Of a stretch of 47,748 nucleotides of DNA, positions 43,601 to 47,748 are shown one piece after another. Origin of the DNA: a bacterium (GTDB lineage Bacteria; Hydrothermota; UBA3073; JACQXS01). The translations under genes were made by a program, and so were the position numbers. The notes under the pieces were generated by a model that did no database searches, was not told the DNA's origin, and was given only the letters and a program-made list of their open reading frames with translations. The stretch covers positions 1 to 47,748 of the forward strand of contig JAUVIV010000006.1 of assembly GCA_030592575.1 (NCBI GenBank). The letters are read 5' to 3'. Position 1 is the first letter of the stretch; each line of letters starts with the position of its first letter.

Positions 43601-44393
43601 TTATTCAGATAAAGGTCAAGAAATACTAAAATCTAACATTGCAGGGCAAGCTCAAGGTGGTTTAAATAGAACAAATCTTTTAGACATTAAAATCCCCCTT
43701 CCGCCTATAAAAATACAAGAAAAGATTGTTGCAGAAATTGAGGTTTTAGAACAAATTGAAAAGACAACAGTTAATGAGGTTGATGGGTTGAAAAATAGTA
43801 TCTCTGATTTGATGAAAAACATTTCAAAGCCTAATGAAACTAAGTTAGAAAATATTGCTTTATTATTAAAAAGAGGAAAATCTGCAAAATATGGTAATTC
43901 TAAGATTCAAATTATAAAATCAGGACAGGCAAGAGGATTTAAAGAGTTTGATTTTACCCAAAAACATTATGTTGATGAGAACTTTGTTTTAGACGAAAGG
44001 AAATTAGAAAAAGGAGATATTCTTATAAATTCATCAGGTGTTGGAACAGCAGGAAGAGTTACTCTGTTTAATTTAGAAGGAACTTTTGTCGTAGATAGTC
44101 ATGTTACCATATTAAGACCTAATCAAGAAAAGATTTTCCCCGATTTTGTTTTACAAAGTTTAGCAAAAATTGGTTTTAGAAATATTGAAGCTATGGCTAT
44201 GGGGCAAAGTGGACAAATCGAACTAACAATTAAAACCATTCAAAATATTAAAATTCCATTTCCACCACTTTCCGAACAGCAAAAAATTGTTTCAGAAATA
44301 GAAAAAATAGAAAATCAAATTATGGAACTGAGAAAAGAAATAAATACTATTCCAGAGCAGAAAGAGAAAGTTTTGGAAAAGTATTTGGAGTAG
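40650..44393 (+). CDS. Single-chain restriction-methylation-specificity enzyme (type IIG / type I-like fusion)
   Basis: One polypeptide of about 1250 residues combines three activities. Residues 90-120 carry a PD-(D/E)xK nuclease core (GRLDIFIKK... LMIECK, with Asp100, Glu114 and Lys116). The N6-adenine methyltransferase has QYFSPPPITRFIVKSI, the SAM motif DYAVGSGHF at 427-435 and catalytic NPPY at 542-545. Two type I HsdS-like target recognition domains begin at about 863 and 1060, each ending in a coiled coil with PPLSEQQKIVSEIE or PPIKIQEKIVAEIE. This suggests cutting at a bipartite site. An upstream TTG at 40638 in frame is an alternative start. Base usage looks less AT-poor in codon choice than neighbours, so transfer is likely but unmeasured. 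Confidence 0.88.
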   Translation: MYKKLIQKLGFSPKENTSGIYQKKYTDCEDYSIEIDFEKEKINFGNKIKAESKTTQNFSQAENWVVLECVNRLLEKGYKPEDITLEKTFPSGHGHSGRLDIFIKKQGRAFLMIECKTLGKEFDKELKNINKNGGQLFTYFKNDTNTQYLMLYASQLFNDKFDYKCEIIKVEEHYRSAGNVEDIFDRWNKVTNQNGIFEDWVSAYNFENKLLIKRKLKSLKETDSSFIFHEFLSILRKHSVSDKPNAFNKIFNLFLAKIYDEKKRDNDELEFQCKEKSDDDVSFQIRLINLYQKGMLEFLRKEVEGIHDDDFNYKNDEELRKKKKKWLKFNNVFAIKEVIDDESFDDNARVLKEVVELLYKYKIRYPRKQQHLSDFFERLLTTGLKQEAGQYFSPPPITRFIVKSIPVKEAIIKELNTPTPKLPAVIDYAVGSGHFITEMMEEYQNIIDDIEISNFYDDAIKKVNSWRIDQYSWASKYIYGIEKDYRLVKVAKVGCYFYGDGLAQIIHGDGLDSFKNSNSYIGLLKQKTEETDNTKFSFVVSNPPYSISTFKGDLKNKNADKDFELYKYLTDRSSEIECLFIERTKQLLKTDGLAGIILPSSILSNIGIYTKAREIILQYFEIIAITQLGSNTFMATGTNTVILFLRRRNNADAINIKTAVDKFFVTLQDATVNSIEKPVRKYITHVWEGIAFDDYATLLKKQPNEAIQQHEIYKEYQKKIKAKNEKEKWNAIIELEQEKLFYFILAYPQKLVLVKTGEKKAEKQFLGYEFSNRRGSEGIHPIQRGKSIDDCTQLFDATVFDNPQKASTYIYKAFKGDFNFPIDESLQKNITRVNLVDMLTFNRIDFEKNISTSVRKKMEIESKWEEQKLSELLFDLESGKRPKGGVGEYQDGIPSLGGEHIDLNGKIKVTKDNLKFVPTEFYKKSKQGKLKDLDVLICKDGALTGKIALFRKNEIDYEKSMINEHIFLLRANELSLQQYLFNILYSDKGQEILKSNIAGQAQGGLNRTNLLDIKIPLPPIKIQEKIVAEIEVLEQIEKTTVNEVDGLKNSISDLMKNISKPNETKLENIALLLKRGKSAKYGNSKIQIIKSGQARGFKEFDFTQKHYVDENFVLDERKLEKGDILINSSGVGTAGRVTLFNLEGTFVVDSHVTILRPNQEKIFPDFVLQSLAKIGFRNIEAMAMGQSGQIELTIKTIQNIKIPFPPLSEQQKIVSEIEKIENQIMELRKEINTIPEQKEKVLEKYLE

Positions 44394-44445
44394 TTACCAA
44401 TGCTAAAAGATAGAAGAAGTAAGGTTATATAACTTGGAGGTGAGT

Positions 44446-45840
44446 ATGTTTGAATTATTAGAAAAAGTAATGAGTTATGCAAAGGGATGGACCGAAATTA
44501 GGTATCATAATAAGCTTGTAAATTCTATAACTATAAAAAAAGGAGAACTTGAGGAATCAAGCTCAATTGAGAAAAAAGGAGTTGGAATAAGAGTTTTAAT
44601 AAATGGGACATTTGGCTTCTCGTCCACTTCGCAACTTGATGAGAAATCTTTAATCTATGCACTTAATGAGGCGACAGTGGCGGCTCGTGATGCTTCTGTA
44701 AGCAAAAAAGAAAAAGTAGAAGGATTGCAATCTGCCAAGCTTGCTTGCGGAGACTTTAAGCCAGAAATTAATGATTCGGTTGAATCTCATTCACTTGAGG
44801 AAAAAATTTTACTTGTCAGAACTATAGAAGAACAAATGAGGAAAGCTTCTCCTCTCATTAAGTCTGCTATTTGTGGATACAAAGAATCATTAGATGAAAA
44901 ATATATTCTAACATCAGATGGTGCAAAAGCTCATATTATTGATTCAAAACCTGAATTTCGTACCACTGCTGTTGCAATTAAAGACAATGAAATGCAAACA
45001 GGTTCTCAGTCAATTGGTGTGACTGGGGGATGGGCTGATTTATTTCGTGATAAGTCTCCGGAAGAATTAGCTGATAAATCTGTAAAATTATCTATAGACT
45101 TGTTGTCTGCTCCATATCCTGAAGGAGGTAGGACTCAGGTTGTACTTGACCCGGGAATTGTGGGGTTAATTGCTCACGAGGCAATAGGTCATACTGTTGA
45201 GGCTGATTGGGTTCTTTCCGGCTCAATTGTTAAAGATAAACTTGGCCAATTCGTTGCTTCAAATCTTATTACTCTTGTGGATTCAGGTCCATCACAAATA
45301 GAACCATACGCAGGAGGTGTAGTTCTTGTTGATGATGAAGGAGTGGTAACTCAGCGAACGGTTATTATAGATAAAGGAATTTTGGTGGGCTATTTGCATA
45401 ATCGTGAGACTGCAAAATTATTTGGAGTTTTGCCAACTGGGAATGCACGTGCTTGGTCGTATTCAGATGAGCCAATAATAAGAATGAGAAATACTTATAT
45501 TGAGCCTGGAGATTCAGAACTTGAGGAACTTATCTCAGGTGTAAAACACGGTTATTTCTTGAAGGAACCTGCAGGTGGTCAGGCAGATGCTAATGCAGAA
45601 TTTATGTTTGGAGTTCGTGAAGCTTACTGCATTGAAAATGGAAAAGTTGGTAAACTTGTGAGAGGAGTTACAGTCTCAGGTCAGGCATTTGATGTTCTTA
45701 AGTCGTGTGATTGCGTAAGCAAAGAATTTAAATGGGGACTTGGGTCAGGGTATTGTGGAAAGACACAACGTGCAAAAGTAGATGCAGGTGGTCCTTACGT
45801 AAGATGTAAAGTAGTTATCGGTGGTAAACAAAAAGGATAA
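44446..45840 (+). CDS. tldD: TldD, zinc metalloprotease subunit
   Basis: TldD and TldE form a heterodimeric metalloprotease that degrades small unfolded peptides, including microcin precursors and CcdA. TldD holds the zinc: HEAIGH at 244-249 is the HExxxH motif, and the later Cys in GYCGKTQR fits the third ligand. The N-terminal half (ITIKKGELEESSSIEKKGVGIRVLINGTFGFSSTSQLD) is the conserved modulator domain. The start is the ATG at 44446; the in-frame TTG at 44434 is itself part of the ribosome binding site TTGGAGG. It lies 52 bases after the restriction-modification gene and 28 before tldE. Confidence 0.93.
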   Translation: MFELLEKVMSYAKGWTEIRYHNKLVNSITIKKGELEESSSIEKKGVGIRVLINGTFGFSSTSQLDEKSLIYALNEATVAARDASVSKKEKVEGLQSAKLACGDFKPEINDSVESHSLEEKILLVRTIEEQMRKASPLIKSAICGYKESLDEKYILTSDGAKAHIIDSKPEFRTTAVAIKDNEMQTGSQSIGVTGGWADLFRDKSPEELADKSVKLSIDLLSAPYPEGGRTQVVLDPGIVGLIAHEAIGHTVEADWVLSGSIVKDKLGQFVASNLITLVDSGPSQIEPYAGGVVLVDDEGVVTQRTVIIDKGILVGYLHNRETAKLFGVLPTGNARAWSYSDEPIIRMRNTYIEPGDSELEELISGVKHGYFLKEPAGGQADANAEFMFGVREAYCIENGKVGKLVRGVTVSGQAFDVLKSCDCVSKEFKWGLGSGYCGKTQRAKVDAGGPYVRCKVVIGGKQKG

Positions 45841-45868
45841 AAATCGTGAATCGTAACAGGAGGGTAGA

Positions 45869-47197
45869 ATGAATCTTTTAGAAATATGCGATACAGGATT
45901 AAAAGAGATAAATAATCTTGGTGCTCAAGAAGCAGAAATTTATGCTGTATCCTCAAAAAATATTGAAGTTAGTATAGAAAAGAACGACATACAACTTGCT
46001 CGTTCTCAGGTTGAGGGTGGTGTTGGAATTAGAGTTTTTAAAGATCAAGGACTTGGATTTGCAAGTCTTAGTGATTTCAATGCTATAAAACAAGGTTGTA
46101 AACGGGCAGTAGAACTCGCTCGACAATCTCCTAAAAACCAATATAATAAATTACCAGAGCCTATTGGAATTAAAAAAATTCCTAACCTTTATGACCCAAA
46201 ATCTGAAGACTTTAGTACTAAGCTTGCTTTAGAACAAGCGATCTCTATGCTTGAGATAGCAAGAAATTATGACCCGAGAATTACAGTTGATAGAGGAATG
46301 TTCCAAGCATCAATATCTCACGAAGCTATTATGAATTCAAATGGAATTCAATCAGAAGAAACTTCAAGTTTTTTTGCTTATTATATTATGGGTATGGCAG
46401 TTGACGGGCAAAAGGTTTCTTCATTTGCATACGAATTTGATTGTGTTAGATTTATGGATAAGATTGATGTCAAAAGATGTGCAAATGATTTTGCTCTCAA
46501 GGTAATTGACTCGCTTGGGGCAACTAAGGGTGAGAGTTTCAAAGGACAGGTTATTCTTTCACCTGAATCTGTTGGTAGCCTTATTGCGTCTGCAATACTT
46601 TTCTCAGTAAATGCGAATAATTTGCAAAAAGGAATGAGTCGATGGGCAGGTAAGCTTGGAACTCAGGTTACTTCTTCCTCTCTTACGGTGGAAGATAATG
46701 GTTTGCTTCCTGGCGGACTTGGAAGCTCTTCTTTTGACCGTGAAGGAATACCTCCTTCTCCGCTTACAATTATTGAAGAAGGAAAATTAAATGCTTATAT
46801 GTACAATACTTATACTGCACTTAAAGAGAATAGAAATTCAACTGGTCATGCAGCAGGTGGTATATCTTCAGTTCCCGGCATAGGGGCAACTAATTTTACA
46901 ATCAAAGAAGGAACTTCCTCAAAAGAGGATCTCATTAAGGGAGTTAAACAAGGAGTTCTTGTAACCAGATTTGCCGGATTTCCAAATCCTATGACGGGTG
47001 AGTTCTCAGGTGCAGTAAAAGGTGGATGGCTTATTAAAGATGGTAAACTTACAGTTCCTTTATGCGAGACTTTAATTCAGGGGAATATATATGACTTATT
47101 CACCAAAATATCTGCAATTTCTAAAGAACGGCGACAAGTAATGAGTTCTCTTTTTCCTTGGATTTTAATTGATGATGTTTCTGTAACTGCCGGTTAA
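45869..47197 (+). CDS. pmbA: TldE/PmbA, partner subunit of the TldD protease
   Basis: The 442-residue paralog of TldD lacks the zinc-binding HExxxH motif, as expected for TldE. It has the same N-terminal modulator pattern (AQEAEIYAVSSKNIEVSIEKNDIQLARSQVEGGVGIRVFKDQGLGFASLSD) and the C-terminal GHAAGGISSVPGIGATNFTIKEGTSSKEDLIKGVKQGVLVTRFAG, both spread over the expected length of about 450. AGGAGGG precedes the ATG. It stands directly downstream of tldD. No toxin or peptide substrate gene is recognisable nearby. Confidence 0.93.
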   Translation: MNLLEICDTGLKEINNLGAQEAEIYAVSSKNIEVSIEKNDIQLARSQVEGGVGIRVFKDQGLGFASLSDFNAIKQGCKRAVELARQSPKNQYNKLPEPIGIKKIPNLYDPKSEDFSTKLALEQAISMLEIARNYDPRITVDRGMFQASISHEAIMNSNGIQSEETSSFFAYYIMGMAVDGQKVSSFAYEFDCVRFMDKIDVKRCANDFALKVIDSLGATKGESFKGQVILSPESVGSLIASAILFSVNANNLQKGMSRWAGKLGTQVTSSSLTVEDNGLLPGGLGSSSFDREGIPPSPLTIIEEGKLNAYMYNTYTALKENRNSTGHAAGGISSVPGIGATNFTIKEGTSSKEDLIKGVKQGVLVTRFAGFPNPMTGEFSGAVKGGWLIKDGKLTVPLCETLIQGNIYDLFTKISAISKERRQVMSSLFPWILIDDVSVTAG

Positions 47198-47302
47198 TTC
47201 TTGGAAGTTTAAAAAAATAAGAGTTTTGATTCTGGAGTATGTTACTTCAAGAGGATTAATTTTTTATTCATCAAGAGTATAAATTCTATACTGAGGACAT
47301 CA

Positions 47303-47578
47303 CTACTTTGCAACTACCATATCAAGGTCACTATCTTTGTCAATATCCGCTAATACAGACTTACCAACAACATAGCCTAGAGTAGCTTCCCATATTGTAT
47401 TATAGTAGTTTCTATCGGGATTCCATGTTTCAATATCTCCGGCACCATAAAGTAATGCTTCGCCACCTGCATCAATCGGATTAAAATTTCCAATAACGGG
47501 TGGCACATAAGCATTCGGCGATGTTGTTGGAGATACTCCAAATAGTCCTACAGGTATCAAAACCGTTAAACAAAACAA
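47303..47578 (-). pseudogene. Broken FG-GAP/VCBS-repeat secreted protein gene, N-terminal fragment
   Basis: This is the only gene read on the minus strand. The 91 residues start with a hydrophobic stretch (FCLTVLIPVGLFGVS) and end in ADIDKDSDLDMVVAK, the calcium-binding loop of an FG-GAP/VCBS repeat, then stop. The frame extends upstream with KEVKRLKRF, a normal basic start for a signal peptide, but no ATG or GTG is present there, so the original start codon seems to be lost; only TTG at 47578 is available. The truncation after a single repeat suggests a decayed gene. Functional surface proteins of this type often carry T9SS sorting domains, which is missing here. Confidence 0.6.
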
Positions 47579-47692
47579 AAATCTTTTTAGCCTTTTTACC
47601 TCTTTGTAATTAAAGTTTTAAAATCCTGATATTTTAAAATATAACATTAATCTTTCTGTAGCTTTCAAATCTCTTATTTATTCAATCACAAG

Positions 47693-47748
47693 TTCAATGA
47701 CAAAGTGCAACGCTCTGATATAATGACAAGAGAAGAAAGGAGGTCAGA
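47693..47748 (+). mobile_element. 5' end of an IS30-type insertion element
   Basis: The left terminal inverted repeat (47693-47715) pairs with the right repeat at 94-116 of the window at 19 of 23 positions. Inside it are a promoter and a strong ribosome binding site (AAAGGAGGTC at 47737-47746) and then the window ends, so a transposase start codon is expected a few bases later. The element has the same orientation as the 3' fragment at the left edge. The contig therefore probably stops at two copies of one repeated IS. Confidence 0.75.
47697..47724 (+). promoter_or_regulatory. Transposase promoter overlapping the IS inverted repeat
   Basis: ATGACA at 47697-47702 (five of six) and a perfect TATAAT at 47719-47724 are 16 bases apart. 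The -35 lies within the terminal repeat, so transposase bound to the repeat could repress its own promoter, an arrangement known in several IS families. Confidence 0.6.

Noticed and set aside
47276-47292. Perfect six-base hairpin AGTATA/TATACT between pmbA and the broken FG-GAP gene
   Set aside because: All but one pair are A-T and no T run follows on either strand; likely chance.
1-47748. Composite transposon formed by the two IS30 ends
   Set aside because: The interior is core chromosomal content (division, replication, rho). An assembly break at repeated IS copies explains the edges better.
1-47748. CRISPR array or prophage
   Set aside because: No regularly spaced repeats, cas genes, integrase or phage structural genes were found in the window.

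Overview
The window is AT-rich bacterial chromosome (roughly one third G+C by eye). It carries almost only housekeeping and envelope genes, all on the + strand except one broken gene at the right edge. The envelope gene content points to a diderm of the FCB/candidate-phylum type (WOR-3/Stahlbacteria-like or a relative): PorV/PorQ-like barrel protein, FlgD-like Ig domains on secreted proteins, a type IX secretion (T9SS) C-terminal sorting domain, ExbB/ExbD/TonB, an archaeal-style four-subunit 2-oxoacid:ferredoxin oxidoreductase, and a meso-DAP type MurE. This placement is an inference from gene content, not from a phylogeny.

Layout. Positions 1-116 are the 3' end of an IS30-family element. It is followed by an orphan HEPN-like protein and a small group glmU(short)-LytR_C protein-rsfS. 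From 2918 a promoter and a probable MraZ operator open a large division and cell-wall (dcw) cluster: mraZ-rsmH-ftsL-ftsI-murE-murF-mraY-murD-ftsW-murG-murC-ftsA-ftsZ (2980-17596). It has no ftsQ, murB or ddl. From 17646 to 26963 lies an envelope locus: a secreted FlgD-Ig protein, a PorV/PorQ-like barrel, a large TPR protein, ExbB, an ExbB-ExbD fusion, a free ExbD, TonB, and a FlgD-Ig/OmpA-like protein. A tRNA-Ala, dnaX-ybaB, the porGDAB genes and rho follow (26967-33352).

The right third is more accessory: an orphan LivJ-like lipoprotein; a tandemly duplicated module of a glycine-zipper membrane protein plus a T9SS-exported metallophosphoesterase, whose first enzyme copy is cut to 81 codons; a SPOR lipoprotein; rdgB; a dispersed inverted repeat; tRNA-Pro; a single-chain restriction-methylation-specificity enzyme; tldD-tldE; a broken FG-GAP gene; and the 5' end of an IS30-type element. 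Its inverted repeat matches the one at the left edge, so the window appears bounded by two direct copies of the same IS.

The most unusual items are: the ExbB-ExbD fusion in which the proton-carrying Asp is Asn while the separate ExbD keeps it; a compact FtsI lacking about 90 residues of its N-terminal module; a GlmU without its acetyltransferase half; heptanucleotide tandem repeats inside murE and murF; and the duplicated glycine-zipper/phosphoesterase module with a strongly conserved N-terminal peptide.
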